Shown here piece by piece: positions 42,819 through 52,027 of a stretch of 64,000 nucleotides of DNA; the stretch's first letter is position 1; each line of letters begins with the position of its first letter. The translations under genes and the position numbers were made by a program. The notes under the pieces were generated by a model. The model made no database searches. It saw nothing but the letters and a program-made list of their open reading frames with translations, and was not told the DNA's origin. This DNA is from Brevibacillus reuszeri (GTDB taxonomy: Bacteria > Bacillota > Bacilli > Brevibacillales > Brevibacillaceae), in NCBI RefSeq assembly GCF_001187725.1, contig NZ_LGIQ01000005.1, positions 135,024 through 199,023 of the forward strand, read 5' to 3'.

Positions 42819-44042
42819 TTGAGCATCCTGAAGACGAAACAGGAACAGCCACTTAGAGAAAACAGCAAGCTGAAAAGACTGCTCGAATTATTTCTCGTTT
42901 CAACGAAGCTAGGGATTACTTCCTTTGGCGGACCAATTGCTCATCTTGGCTATTTTCACGAGGAATATATCAAACGCAGAAAATGGCTAGATGAGCGAAG
43001 CTATGCCGAGCTTGTAGCGGTATGCCAAATTCTCCCTGGTCCAGCGAGCAGTCAGGTTGGTATCGGGATTGGGATCATGCGTGGCGGGCTGCTTGGAGGG
43101 CTTGTTGCCTGGTTCGGCTTTACGCTGCCTTCTGTTCTTGCCCTCGTATTGTTCGCGTATTTTTTGCAGGGGGTAGATACGGCTCATGCAGGCTGGATTC
43201 ACGGATTAAAAATCGTAGCTGTTGCCATCGTGGCACATGCTGTCATGGGAATGGCGAAGAAACTTGCCCCTGATCGAAGCCGGGCAACAATCGCCATTTT
43301 GGCAGCTGCGGCTACTTTGTTATGGCCAACTGCCTTTACGCAGATAACGGTCATTTTCTTGGCTGGACTGCTCGGCTGGAGCTTCTATCGAACCGAGGAT
43401 ACCCCTGCTGTACCAGTTATTCACGTACCCATAAAGAGCTCAGCCGCTGTGCTTTGTCTGACGTTATTTGGTGGATTGCTGATCTTCCTGCCCGTATTGA
43501 ATGGCATGTTGTCCTTCTCATGGCTTGCGATGTTTGACAGCTTTTACAGGGCAGGCTCCCTTGTTTTTGGGGGAGGGCATGTCGTTCTTCCTCTACTAGA
43601 AAGAGAAGTATTGCCAGCGGGCTGGTTAACAAAAGAACAATTTTTGGCCGGGTACGGAGCGGCTCAAGCGGTACCAGGTCCATTGTTTACTTTTGCCGCC
43701 TATTTGGGGGCTGTCAGGAATGGATGGACAGGTGCTGTCATTGCGACGATTGCTATTTTTTTGCCTGCCTTTTTATTGGTTGCAGGGACACTGCCATTTT
43801 GGGATACCCTCCGCCAAAAAAGAGGGGTACAAGGTACTTTGGTAGGAGTGAATGCAGCTGTAGTCGGCATCCTGTTAGCTGCGCTCTATGACCCGATCTG
43901 GGTTAGCTCGATCCAGGCTCCTGCCGATTTTGTGCTTGCTGCCATTTTGTTCGGGCTGCTCACATTTTGGAAAGCTCCACCGTGGATCATCGTACCGATT
44001 GGGGCTTTAGGCGGTATTTTCATAAACAGCGTAATAACCTAG
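42819..44042 (+). CDS. chrA: chromate transporter family protein (long, two-domain ChrA)
   Basis: A 407-residue CHR family exporter. Both homologous halves are present: the first with SFGGPIAHLGYFHEEYI and the ICQILPGPASSQVG-type motif, the second with VFGGGHVVLPLL and GYGAAQAVPGPLFTFAAYLG. Ten or more hydrophobic helices. It would expel chromate by exchange for protons or sulfate. The start is unsure: TTG 42819 almost touches GGTGGAGGG. No chrB or other resistance gene is adjacent. Confidence 0.9.
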   Translation: MSILKTKQEQPLRENSKLKRLLELFLVSTKLGITSFGGPIAHLGYFHEEYIKRRKWLDERSYAELVAVCQILPGPASSQVGIGIGIMRGGLLGGLVAWFGFTLPSVLALVLFAYFLQGVDTAHAGWIHGLKIVAVAIVAHAVMGMAKKLAPDRSRATIAILAAAATLLWPTAFTQITVIFLAGLLGWSFYRTEDTPAVPVIHVPIKSSAAVLCLTLFGGLLIFLPVLNGMLSFSWLAMFDSFYRAGSLVFGGGHVVLPLLEREVLPAGWLTKEQFLAGYGAAQAVPGPLFTFAAYLGAVRNGWTGAVIATIAIFLPAFLLVAGTLPFWDTLRQKRGVQGTLVGVNAAVVGILLAALYDPIWVSSIQAPADFVLAAILFGLLTFWKAPPWIIVPIGALGGIFINSVIT

Positions 44043-44134
44043 TTTTTCATCTGGTATTTGCCATATGGATGGCTTATATTGAAGTCACGTGACAAAATGA
44101 CAAAGTGCCCGGTTCGGGTGGGGGTAGGAGAGCA

Positions 44135-44650
44135 ATGGGTTTTGAGTTTGTTTTGATCATCATCGGGATTAACATTCTGTATGTATCCTTTTTTACATTG
44201 CGATTGTTAATGGTGATCAAAGGGTATCGTGTGATGGCATCCATTTTGGCTATGGTAGAAGTTTTTGTTTATTTGAAAGGATTGGCAATTGTACTCGACA
44301 ATCTGGACAATTGGGTGAACCTTGCCGCATATTGCATCGGTTGGGGAATGGGTGTTTTCATCGGCAGCAAGATCGAGGAGTATTTGGCCTTGGGCTACGT
44401 AACGCTTCAGGTGGTTGTAGACTCTGTTGATCTGGAGGTTCCTGTGAAGCTGCGTGAGCATGGCTTCGGCGTAACATCCTGGGTAGCTGAGGGACGTGAC
44501 GGACACCGCTTGATGATGCAGGTATTGACCAAACGTACGAACGAAAAAAAGCTCTGGAAGCTCATTAATGAGATTGCTCCCAAAGCATTTGTGATTTCTT
44601 TTGAGGCAAAGCAATTGAAAGGCGGGTTCTGGGTTAACCGCCTTCGTTAA
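44135..44650 (+). CDS. DUF2179/UPF0316 membrane protein
   Basis: A 171-residue protein with three N-terminal helices (about 3-20, 30-50, 60-80) and a cytosolic DUF2179 domain (about 100-165). The stretch SFFTLRLLMVIKGYR and GWGMGVFIGSKIEE are typical of UPF0316 proteins such as YebE. GTAGGAGAG selects ATG 44135. Function unknown. A short hairpin terminator follows. Confidence 0.88.
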   Translation: MGFEFVLIIIGINILYVSFFTLRLLMVIKGYRVMASILAMVEVFVYLKGLAIVLDNLDNWVNLAAYCIGWGMGVFIGSKIEEYLALGYVTLQVVVDSVDLEVPVKLREHGFGVTSWVAEGRDGHRLMMQVLTKRTNEKKLWKLINEIAPKAFVISFEAKQLKGGFWVNRLR

Positions 44651-44666
44651 TCTATCATTTCATTTC

Positions 44667-44693
44667 GCCGTTCCGAGCAGGAACGGCTTTTCT
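44667..44693 (+). terminator. terminator after the DUF2179 gene
   Basis: GCCGTTCC (44667-44674) pairs perfectly with GGAACGGC (44680-44687), loop GAGCA, then TTTTCT. It abuts the stop of the converging cdaR gene. Confidence 0.8.
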
Positions 44694-45793
44694 CATTCGG
44701 CAGCACTTGTCCGATTTTGATGAATCCAAACGGCCAACTGAAGGGATACAGCTTCCTTGAATTGCTGTGGGTCATAGCCAGTTAGCTCCTTGATTTTCGC
44801 TAAGCGGTACAGGAGCGTATTGCGGTGAATGAACAGGGCTTTGGCCGTTTCGGTAATGCTGAGATTGTTTGCGAAAAAGGCTTCTGCTGTCTCCACGTAT
44901 TTCGGAGTGAGGTGGGCAAAAACCCGCTCCGCATATTTTTTCTTTACCTCAGGGTCCATTCGATCAACGAGCGCGATCGTTTCAATATCCGCGTAAGCCG
45001 TTACGCCTTTGCTTCTGTTCCCAAGCAACAGGGCTAATTTGGCCTCATCCCGTGATCTCCAAATATTTGTTTGTTCTGCGACGGGCGCTCCCATTCCAAT
45101 ATGATAGTGGATTCCTACGTGCTGGAGGTAAGCACCGACCCCTTCCAGCCTTCGCTTGATCACTTGCTCGGGGGTAGCGGAGGTAAGAACGAACAATCGG
45201 TTTACTTTTAAAAAGCCGACCAACAGATGCTGCACATCGAGCAATTCCTCCATTTTTTGAATCAGCTCTTGGTTCGGCAGTGGATTTTCTCTGAGCTGAA
45301 TCAGTGACACTTGAAGAGGGGCCAGCAATTTCACGTTCAACAAATTTAAACGTTGCTCTACCGCGTCATAGTTTGGATCTGATTTCACCAGCTCTTCGAA
45401 AATCATTTCTTTCATCCGCTGCTTCCACTCGATTTGTGAAGCGAGGAACGACTGGTTAATCATCATTTCTGTGATCATTTTGACCAGTTCGCCGAATTCG
45501 AGAATCTCTTCCGGATGGCCGGTAATCCCAATGGCGCCAATGATTTGATCTTGAAACTCGATCGGCAGATTAATGCCAGGACGTGCGCCTTTGTACTGCT
45601 CCTGATTATCTTTTGTGATCAGCAAAGGCGCCTTGGTTCGAATTACATCCGACGCACCTTCATGGATCTGGTTTACACGAGCAGGATCACCGGATGCGAT
45701 GATAGTGCCGGTATGGTCCATGATATTGATATTTCGATTTAAACGGTTCATTGTTTCCCGGACGATGTCTTGCGCGATTTTCTCCGTCAGCAT
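44693..45793 (-). CDS. cdaR: CdaR family sugar diacid/glycerate regulator
   Basis: A 366-residue regulator like E. coli CdaR and B. subtilis YsfB. The N-terminal diacid-recognition domain (2-135) opens MLTEKIAQDIVRETMNRL and includes a NIMDHTGTIIASGD strand. The C-terminal PucR-type HTH (about 305-360) reads SITETAKALFIHRNTLLYRL. A longer frame reaches 45988, but homology favours the start at 45793 (45808 also possible), as the extra N-terminus is not family-like. It diverges from the glycerate kinase operon and is its likely activator, sensing glycerate or a sugar acid. Confidence 0.9.
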   Translation of the reverse strand: MLTEKIAQDIVRETMNRLNRNINIMDHTGTIIASGDPARVNQIHEGASDVIRTKAPLLITKDNQEQYKGARPGINLPIEFQDQIIGAIGITGHPEEILEFGELVKMITEMMINQSFLASQIEWKQRMKEMIFEELVKSDPNYDAVEQRLNLLNVKLLAPLQVSLIQLRENPLPNQELIQKMEELLDVQHLLVGFLKVNRLFVLTSATPEQVIKRRLEGVGAYLQHVGIHYHIGMGAPVAEQTNIWRSRDEAKLALLLGNRSKGVTAYADIETIALVDRMDPEVKKKYAERVFAHLTPKYVETAEAFFANNLSITETAKALFIHRNTLLYRLAKIKELTGYDPQQFKEAVSLQLAVWIHQNRTSAAE

Positions 45794-45901
45794 GCAACCA
45801 CGCACCATTTCTTCGTTTTTGTTAATTGTATACAAAATAATCAGTGAATTCGAGATCCTTTTTTGTACGTTATGAACGATGATTTTCAAATGCCTCCAGC
45901 C

Positions 45902-45937
45902 TATAATGAGGAAAAGATAAAAATGTAAGCGCTTTAT
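45902..45937 (+). promoter_or_regulatory. glycerate operon -10 box followed by cre-like CcpA site
   Basis: A perfect TATAAT (45902-45907) without a good -35 implies an activator, plausibly CdaR. TGTAAGCGCTTTAT (45924-45937), matching 12 of 14 positions of the cre consensus, begins about ten bases after the expected start of transcription, a position suited to catabolite repression. Confidence 0.6.
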
Positions 45938-45956
45938 AAAGGAGGGATTGTGGAGA

Positions 45957-47099
45957 GTGAAGATCATCATCGCCCCCGATTCATTCAAAGGAAGTTTGTC
46001 CGCACCCGAAGCAGCCGGAGCAATAGAGGCAGGAATAAAAAAAGTATTGCCCCAGGCGCAGACCGTTTTGGTGCCCGTGGCGGATGGTGGGGAAGGAACG
46101 ATGGAGAGCCTCGTTGCTTCTACCGATGGACGAAAAGTAGAGGTAGACGTGACAGGGCCGATGAATGTGCCAGTAAGAGCGGCTTACGGCATATTGGGAG
46201 ATCAGGTAACATGCGTCATTGAAATGGCGAGTGCATCCGGATTGATTCTGGTTCAACCGGAGGAGCGAAATCCTCTGATCAGCACTACGTACGGCACTGG
46301 AGAATTAATCAAGCGTGCGCTGGATGATGGCTGCCGGCGGTTTATTGTCGGAATTGGCGGCAGTGCAACGAATGACGGTGGAATCGGCATGCTGCAGGCA
46401 CTCGGTATGAAGCTGCTTGATGCCGAAGGGAATTCAATCGGCTTTGGCGGTGGAGAGCTCCACCGCATTCGTGAAATTGACGACCAGCATTTTGATCCAA
46501 GAATCTCGGAATCTCATTTTTTACTTGCATCGGATGTACAAAATCCTTTAATCGGACCGAATGGAGCCTCTCACGTCTTTGGTCCGCAAAAAGGTGCGAC
46601 TGTGGAAATGGTTAAAGCTCTGGACCACTCGCTTGGCATGTGGGCAGATTTGGTCGAGGCAAAAACGGGAATCTCGCTGCACAATCTGCCTGGTGCAGGT
46701 GCAGCCGGTGGAATCGGTGGAGCGTTTCAAGCCTTTTTTCCATCGAGGATGGAGCGTGGAATCGATATTGTCATCGAGTACACAGGGCTTGGAGAAAAAA
46801 TGCAAGACGCCGCCATCGTCTTCACTGGCGAAGGGCAGATCGATTTTCAAACAGCATCAGGAAAAACGCCGATGGGTGTAGCGCAGGAAGCACAAAAATG
46901 GGGTGTTCCTGTATTCGTACTCGCAGGATCAGTCGGTAGCGGAACAGATATCCTGTACGGATACGGAATTCACAGTATCAACAGTATCATGAGCGGGCCG
47001 ATGACATTGCAGGAAGCCATGAGCCGCGCTCCTGAATTGCTTGCGCAAAAGGCTGAGCAGGTGCTTCGGACTTATCTCGCGGGCTTGCATTCCAAATAA
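45957..47099 (+). CDS. glxK: glycerate kinase
   Basis: A 380-residue GarK/GlxK-family kinase that phosphorylates D-glycerate with ATP. The start KIIIAPDSFKGSLSA, the VADGGEGTME loop, the IGGSATNDGGIGMLQALG block and the GAGAAGGIG loop are all characteristic. AAAGGAGGG is one base from TTG 45948 but ten from GTG 45957, and the family begins at the latter. It is first in an operon with a ketodeoxygluconate-type permease, a LarA-type racemase and LarE, so the imported sugar acid or glycerate enters glycolysis here. Confidence 0.95.
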   Translation: MKIIIAPDSFKGSLSAPEAAGAIEAGIKKVLPQAQTVLVPVADGGEGTMESLVASTDGRKVEVDVTGPMNVPVRAAYGILGDQVTCVIEMASASGLILVQPEERNPLISTTYGTGELIKRALDDGCRRFIVGIGGSATNDGGIGMLQALGMKLLDAEGNSIGFGGGELHRIREIDDQHFDPRISESHFLLASDVQNPLIGPNGASHVFGPQKGATVEMVKALDHSLGMWADLVEAKTGISLHNLPGAGAAGGIGGAFQAFFPSRMERGIDIVIEYTGLGEKMQDAAIVFTGEGQIDFQTASGKTPMGVAQEAQKWGVPVFVLAGSVGSGTDILYGYGIHSINSIMSGPMTLQEAMSRAPELLAQKAEQVLRTYLAGLHSK

Positions 47100-47120
47100 A
47101 CAGAAACAGGGGGTTGCTGC

Positions 47121-48227
47121 ATGCAAATAAAGAAGGCGATTGAAAAAGTGCCCGGCGGGTTAATGGTAGTTCCGTTATTGTTTGGAGCTTTATTAAACAC
47201 AGTAGACCAGATGCACATACCAGTTGTGATGGACGTACTACAATCGATTGGCGTAGCCCCAACCAAGGATGGACATTATGAGCTATTGCGGATCGGTGGA
47301 TTTGCCGAGGCTCTCTTTAAAAACAGCGCAATTGCTCTTATTGCCTTATTTCTTTTCTGCTGTGGAAGTCAGATGAATTTGCGAGTGGGTGGAAAAGCGC
47401 TGAAAAAAGGAGTCCTGCTGACGGCATCCAAATATTTCACGGGTGTAGGTGTAGGTTTTCTGTGGGGCTATCTTTCCGGTGATATGATGAACGGATTCCT
47501 CGGATTATCCGCACTTGCGATTATCGCGGCGATGACGAATGGAAATGGAGGGATGTACGCGGCTCTCACCTCGCAGTATGGAAACCGTTCGGATGTTGGT
47601 GCAGTAGCTGTTCTCTCACTTAATGACGGTCCCTTTTTTACCTTGATGGCATTAGGGATGCTCGGTGCCAACTTCCCTGTTATCGCATTTATCGCGGTTT
47701 TATTGCCCATCGGGATTGGAATGCTTCTCGGCAATCTTGATCCAGACATTCGCGAATTCCTGAAGCCAGGTGAATTTTTGCCGGTCCCATTCTTCGCATT
47801 TGCCCTTGGTGCCGGGATGGATTTTGCCACCTTCCTGAAAATGGAAGTGCTGCTTGCGGGTCTTGCCCTTGGTCTGATGACTACGATTTTGACAGGCTTT
47901 ACTGGAATGGTTGTATTCAAAATTTTCCGAGAAAAAAGCCAGATCGCTCCGATTTCCGAGGCCTCTACGGCTGGTAATGCAGTAGGAACGCCGGCAGCAA
48001 TTGCTGCGGCTGCTGTTGTCGCATCAGGTTCGGGGATGATGTCTGCGGCAGATGCCCAAGCTTATCAGGACTTGGTACAAATCGCTACCGCCCAAATCTC
48101 GATTTCTACCCTGACCACCGCGATCCTTTGTCCGATCGCTGTCATTATCATCGATAAATGGCAGAAGAAACGAGGAATTGATGGAAAGAGTGAGGAGCAT
48201 ACACCAGGAAAACCAATCAATGTCTAA
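47121..48227 (+). CDS. kdgT: 2-keto-3-deoxygluconate permease family transporter
   Basis: A 368-residue membrane carrier of the KdgT family with about ten helices, beginning IEKVPGGLMVVPLLFGALLNT and containing NGNGGMYAALTSQYG and the TAGNAVGTPAAIAAA block, all typical. KdgT imports 2-keto-3-deoxygluconate by proton symport. Next to glycerate kinase the natural substrate here may be glycerate or another short sugar acid. It starts 21 bases after glxK. Confidence 0.9.
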   Translation: MQIKKAIEKVPGGLMVVPLLFGALLNTVDQMHIPVVMDVLQSIGVAPTKDGHYELLRIGGFAEALFKNSAIALIALFLFCCGSQMNLRVGGKALKKGVLLTASKYFTGVGVGFLWGYLSGDMMNGFLGLSALAIIAAMTNGNGGMYAALTSQYGNRSDVGAVAVLSLNDGPFFTLMALGMLGANFPVIAFIAVLLPIGIGMLLGNLDPDIREFLKPGEFLPVPFFAFALGAGMDFATFLKMEVLLAGLALGLMTTILTGFTGMVVFKIFREKSQIAPISEASTAGNAVGTPAAIAAAAVVASGSGMMSAADAQAYQDLVQIATAQISISTLTTAILCPIAVIIIDKWQKKRGIDGKSEEHTPGKPINV

Positions 48228-48261
48228 CCTGACTACAAATAGATAGGAAAAGGAGAATGGA

Positions 48262-49524
48262 ATGAAAACGACGCTGCTTTACGGAAAAGAAGGATTGACG
48301 ATAGATGTGCCGGATGACTCCTTGATCGTTGAACCGAAGAATCTGTCGGGTCTGGAGGACGAAGAAGCAGCAGTAAGACAAGCTCTCCAAGCTCCGATCG
48401 GCACACTGCCATTGCGTGACATGGTAAAAAATACAGATAAGGTAGCGATCGTGATCAGCGACATCACCCGCCCTACTCCCAATCACAAGCTGGTTCCGTG
48501 GATTTTAAAGGAGCTTTCGCATGTGCCCCTTGAAAATTTCGTGGTGATCAACGGGACAGGCACGCATCGGGATCAAACGCGCGAAGAGTTTGTGCAGATG
48601 CTGGGTGAGTGGGTGGTGGATAATGTCCGTGTCATCAACCATCATTGTCATGAAAAAGAGGAACTGATCAAAGTCGGAGATAGCCGTTTTGGCTGCGAGG
48701 CTTATTTAAACAAGGAGTATGTTGAGGCAGATTTTAAAATTGTGACAGGCTTTATCGAGCCGCATTTCTTTGCCGGTTTTTCGGGAGGACCCAAAGGGAT
48801 TATGCCAGGAATCGCGGGAATTGACACGATCATGACGTTCCACAATGCCCGAATGATTGGTGACCCGCTAGCAACATGGGGAAACATGGAGAACAATCCG
48901 GTGCAGGATATGGCTCGTGAAGTAAACCGCATGTGCAAACCTGATTTTATGCTGAATGTTACGCTCAATCGTGAAAAGGAAATTACCGCCGTGTTTGCAG
49001 GTGAACTGTTCGAAGCACATGATCAGGGCTGCGCTTTTGCGAAAGAACATGCAATGATTCGCTGCGATCATCGCTTTGATGTGGTCATCACGTCAAATTC
49101 CGGCTATCCATTGGATCAAAATCTGTACCAAGCAGTAAAAGGCATGAGCGCTGCCCACAAGATCGTCAAAAAGGGCGGAGTGATTATTTGCGCCTCCGAA
49201 TGCTCTGATGGATTGCCCAACCATGGCAATTACGCCGACATTTTGAAGATGCGCAAGACCCCGCAGGAAATTTTGGATATGATCAACGATCCTGCCTTTA
49301 AAATTTTCGACCAATGGCAGGTACAAAAACAGGCCGTCATTCAGGTCTGGGCAGATGTGCACGTGTACTCGAGCTTGTCGGATGAAACAGTCGAGCTGGC
49401 TATGTTTACACCAACAAGCGACATCAGTGCAACCCTGGAGGAGCTGAAGAAAACGTACGGCGAGAAAATGACAGTAGCCGTGCTTCCGCTTGGCCCGTTA
49501 ACCATTCCCTACGTCGAGGAGTAA
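48262..49524 (+). CDS. larA: LarA family nickel-pincer racemase/epimerase
   Basis: A 420-residue member of the lactate racemase family, which interconverts 2-hydroxy acid stereoisomers with a covalently bound nickel-pincer nucleotide. All key residues of L. plantarum LarA are conserved with a constant offset of six: His102 (THRDQT), His168 (EPHFF), Lys178 (SGGPKG, the cofactor anchor) and His194 (TFHNAR), for 108, 174, 184 and 200. Placed with glycerate kinase, a sugar-acid permease and CdaR, it is more likely to act on glycerate or an aldonic acid than on lactate. LarE follows. Confidence 0.9.
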   Translation: MKTTLLYGKEGLTIDVPDDSLIVEPKNLSGLEDEEAAVRQALQAPIGTLPLRDMVKNTDKVAIVISDITRPTPNHKLVPWILKELSHVPLENFVVINGTGTHRDQTREEFVQMLGEWVVDNVRVINHHCHEKEELIKVGDSRFGCEAYLNKEYVEADFKIVTGFIEPHFFAGFSGGPKGIMPGIAGIDTIMTFHNARMIGDPLATWGNMENNPVQDMAREVNRMCKPDFMLNVTLNREKEITAVFAGELFEAHDQGCAFAKEHAMIRCDHRFDVVITSNSGYPLDQNLYQAVKGMSAAHKIVKKGGVIICASECSDGLPNHGNYADILKMRKTPQEILDMINDPAFKIFDQWQVQKQAVIQVWADVHVYSSLSDETVELAMFTPTSDISATLEELKKTYGEKMTVAVLPLGPLTIPYVEE

Positions 49525-49562
49525 GACAGCTTTGGGTATGCAGCAAAAGGGGGAGAGAGCAT

Positions 49563-50378
49563 ATGGTGTATGAAGAAAAAATGGAGAAGCTGCGTAGCTC
49601 GCTAATGGAGATGGAGAGAGTCGTTGTCGCTTTTTCCGGTGGTGTGGACAGCACATTTCTCGTAAAAGTGGCAGTGGAGACATTGGGTGCGGACAACGTG
49701 CTGGCTGTGACCGCTGATTCGGAAACCTATCCCACAGCAGAGCTGACAGAAGCAATCGAGCTGGCAAAGCAAATCGGAGTAACCCATCAGGTGATCGAGA
49801 CCTCCGAGCTGTCGATACCAGGCTATGCTGAGAACACACATAATCGATGCTACTTTTGCAAAAAAAGTTTGTTTGAGCATCTCCTGCCCATACTGGAGCA
49901 GCAAGGCTTCCGCAATCTCGCTTACGGACTGATTGCCGACGATATGACAGACCATAGACCGGGAACTCGTGCAGCCCAGGAGCTAGGTGTGCGTGCGCCC
50001 TTACAAGAAGCTGGCTTATATAAAGAAGAAATACGTGAGCTGTCACGAGAGCTAGGACTGCCTACGTGGAAGAAGCCATCCTTTGCTTGCCTGTCCTCAC
50101 GCATCAGCTATGGTGAGCAAATCACCCTGGAAAAGCTGATAAAGGTCGATCGCTCTGAGGCCTATTTGAAAGGGCTGGGAATCCACCAGGTACGTGTCCG
50201 GACACATGGTGAAATCGCCCGAATCGAAGTAGAGGCTGTAGATATCCCGATCATTCTTCATCATAAGGAAGAGATAACGAATCAACTCAAAGCGTACGGG
50301 TATTCCTATGTCACCATGGATTTGCTTGGCTACAAGAGCGGAAGCATGAATCTGGGGGTAGCGAAAACGGGTGCGTGA
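49563..50378 (+). CDS. larE: LarE, ATP-dependent sacrificial sulfur transferase
   Basis: A 271-residue PP-loop enzyme that adds sulfur to the nickel-pincer nucleotide precursor. SGGVDST at 25-31 adenylates the substrate. Cys176 in PSFACLSSR matches the single sulfur-donor Cys176 of L. plantarum LarE. The CYFC pair (96, 99) is typical of the family. It matures the LarA homologue upstream. LarB and LarC, needed for earlier and later cofactor steps, are not in this window and must lie elsewhere if the enzyme is active. Confidence 0.93.
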   Translation: MVYEEKMEKLRSSLMEMERVVVAFSGGVDSTFLVKVAVETLGADNVLAVTADSETYPTAELTEAIELAKQIGVTHQVIETSELSIPGYAENTHNRCYFCKKSLFEHLLPILEQQGFRNLAYGLIADDMTDHRPGTRAAQELGVRAPLQEAGLYKEEIRELSRELGLPTWKKPSFACLSSRISYGEQITLEKLIKVDRSEAYLKGLGIHQVRVRTHGEIARIEVEAVDIPIILHHKEEITNQLKAYGYSYVTMDLLGYKSGSMNLGVAKTGA

Positions 50379-50398
50379 TGGATAGAAGCAATGAAATG

Positions 50399-50442
50399 AG
50401 CTGTTCCCTGGCAGAGCAAACTGCTGGAGGGCAGCTTTTTTT
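50399..50442 (+). terminator. terminator of the glycerate/lar operon
   Basis: AGCTG (50399-50403) pairs with CAGCT (50432-50436), with inner CCCT/AGGG and CAG/CTG pairs, then seven T. Confidence 0.8.
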
Positions 50443-50638
50443 CTTTTCATTTCGTAGCTGTCGTGGGGAGAAGCCTCTTTCCATTCTGTGCTCCGCCTGG
50501 AAACAAGCTTCTCTAGCGTAACTTTTCAAAAGGAAAACAGGATTGTTGTAACAATATTTACCATAAGTTCGTCATTGTTATAGCGGGTGCAGCACTGGAA
50601 TCATTGAAAGCCCATTTCTTACTGTCATGAGGTGAAAA

Positions 50639-51174
50639 ATGAAGAGGATAACGGCTACACTCTGTTTGTTTTTGGCCATCTCTGCTTTTGTGGTGGGGTG
50701 TGGAAGCTCAAATGTAAGCAACCCTGAAATTACCGAACCGAATACGCAAGCAAGCGATTCGGTAAAGCTCGCTGAAAGCGAAGTAAAGGATACTCTCACG
50801 GGGCTTATCCCGAAGGCAGTCGATATCTACGGTATATTTAACGGAAATGGAGCTTTCAAAAGCGATCCGAAAAAAACGATTCCAGGTGAAGAGGATTATT
50901 GCCTTGTAATCGGACAGAACGGGACTTCGCCAGTTGATATTGATAACGTTAAGTCCATTGCGGATTTAAAAAAGGTAGTAGAGGACGTATTTACAAAAGA
51001 CATGGCTGGGCAGAAAAATTTCTGATTGATACCGCCAAGCTAAAGGAGCAGAAAGATCGTGTTGTGGAAATTGAGCTAGATAAGACAACAATGGACTTCC
51101 CACCTGAAAAATTAACTATCAGCATAGCCTATGTAAATGATAAATGGCTCATGGCATCACCACTTGTTCAGTAG
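50639..51174 (+). pseudogene. lipoprotein gene interrupted by a frameshift in an A run
   Basis: The first frame (50639-51025, 128 codons) encodes a lipoprotein with lipobox VVGC (Cys21) and stops abruptly after MAGQKNF. In the next frame the sequence continues as KFLIDTAKLKEQKD to a stop at 51172-51174, with a natural ending (DKWLMASPLVQ). Adding one A to the five at 51014-51018 joins the two into about 178 residues. It is therefore a frameshifted gene, a phase-variable one, or a sequencing error in a homopolymer. I do not recognise the family. The N-terminal 35 mature residues are a Ser/Thr/Glu linker. Confidence 0.75.
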
Positions 51175-51230
51175 GAGAGAGCAGTGGGATAGAACGAACG
51201 TGTACGAATAAGCATGTAGGGGGAAGGACC

Positions 51231-51794
51231 GTGACTGGATTTACGAATATCGCTATAACGTTATCTGATCAGGATGAAGCGTACATCATTAAAAATATGT
51301 ATCCTCTTTATCTTCACGATTTATCGGGACATTACGGACTCATTCCTGGACATATTCCCAATAAGCATGGAATTTTTGAGGATAGTAACGATTATAGAAC
51401 GCTTACTGATCAATACGATGTACAAAAAATTTGGTGGGAAAAACCTAATTGTCTCTACCCGTTCTTAATAAGAGTCGATGATATTCCTGCCGGATTTGCA
51501 CTGATTGCCACATCACCATATTGCGCAAAAGGAATTGACTATTTTGTAAATGATTTTTTTCTGTTGCAACCATTCAGAGGAAAAGGGATTGCAGAACATT
51601 CTGCTACCCAAGTATTTGACAAATGGAAAGGAAATTGGGAGCTATATACCAATCCATCCGAACGAAATATCACCGGCCAAAAGTTTTGGCGTAAAACGGT
51701 ATCAAAATATACGAAGGGTAAATATAAGGAGGAGTTTGGAACAACAATGGACGGATACAAGCTAATCTTTAGATTCACGAATTCGAATGGATAA
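51231..51794 (+). CDS. GNAT family acetyltransferase
   Basis: A 187-residue predicted acetyltransferase. The hydrophobic strand YFVNDFFLLQPFRGKGIAEH (about 103-122) includes the acetyl-CoA loop R-G-K-G-I-A, and ELYTNPSERNITGQKFWRKT is the usual end of the fold. GGGGGAAGG selects GTG 51231; the longer frame to 51144 would overlap the frameshifted lipoprotein. Its codon use is more AT-rich than that of neighbours. Substrate unknown. A very long terminator hairpin follows. Confidence 0.82.
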   Translation: MTGFTNIAITLSDQDEAYIIKNMYPLYLHDLSGHYGLIPGHIPNKHGIFEDSNDYRTLTDQYDVQKIWWEKPNCLYPFLIRVDDIPAGFALIATSPYCAKGIDYFVNDFFLLQPFRGKGIAEHSATQVFDKWKGNWELYTNPSERNITGQKFWRKTVSKYTKGKYKEEFGTTMDGYKLIFRFTNSNG

Positions 51795-51862
51795 AGAAAT
51801 ACAATTTTGCTTCGCGAACCAGAAAGCACAGCACGGAAAAACGTCAGAACAATCGTCCAATA

Positions 51863-51920
51863 AAGCAGCGGCTAGTCTAAGACTTATTTTCAGGTCTTAG
51901 GTAGCTGCTGCTTGTTTTAT
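51863..51920 (+). terminator. long terminator hairpin
   Basis: AAGCAGC-GGCTA-CTAAGAC pairs with GTCTTAG-TAGC-GCTGCTT (51863-51913), an extended stem of about 18 pairs, followed by GTTTTATTT. Confidence 0.85.
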
Positions 51921-52011
51921 TTGAAGTAAAATTCCCCCATTTCCGCAAAATTTTCATGCAATATCCCCTATTGTTAGAAAATTATAAAGAAAAATAATAT
52001 TTTCTTGGTCT

Positions 52012-52027
52012 TTTTGAGTAGTTTTGG
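52012..52027 (+). promoter_or_regulatory. GlnL-type direct repeat upstream of glnQHMP
   Basis: TTTTGA (52012-52017), four bases, TTTTGG (52022-52027) fits the direct repeat TTTTGT-N4-TTTTGT that, from memory, B. subtilis GlnL binds at the glutaminase promoter. It lies 51 bases before glnQ, where the -35 region is expected, with TACGAT (52040-52045) as a possible -10. AGAGCGCTCT (52030-52039) is a palindrome between them. The glnK-glnL pair is encoded 3 kb downstream. Confidence 0.6.
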
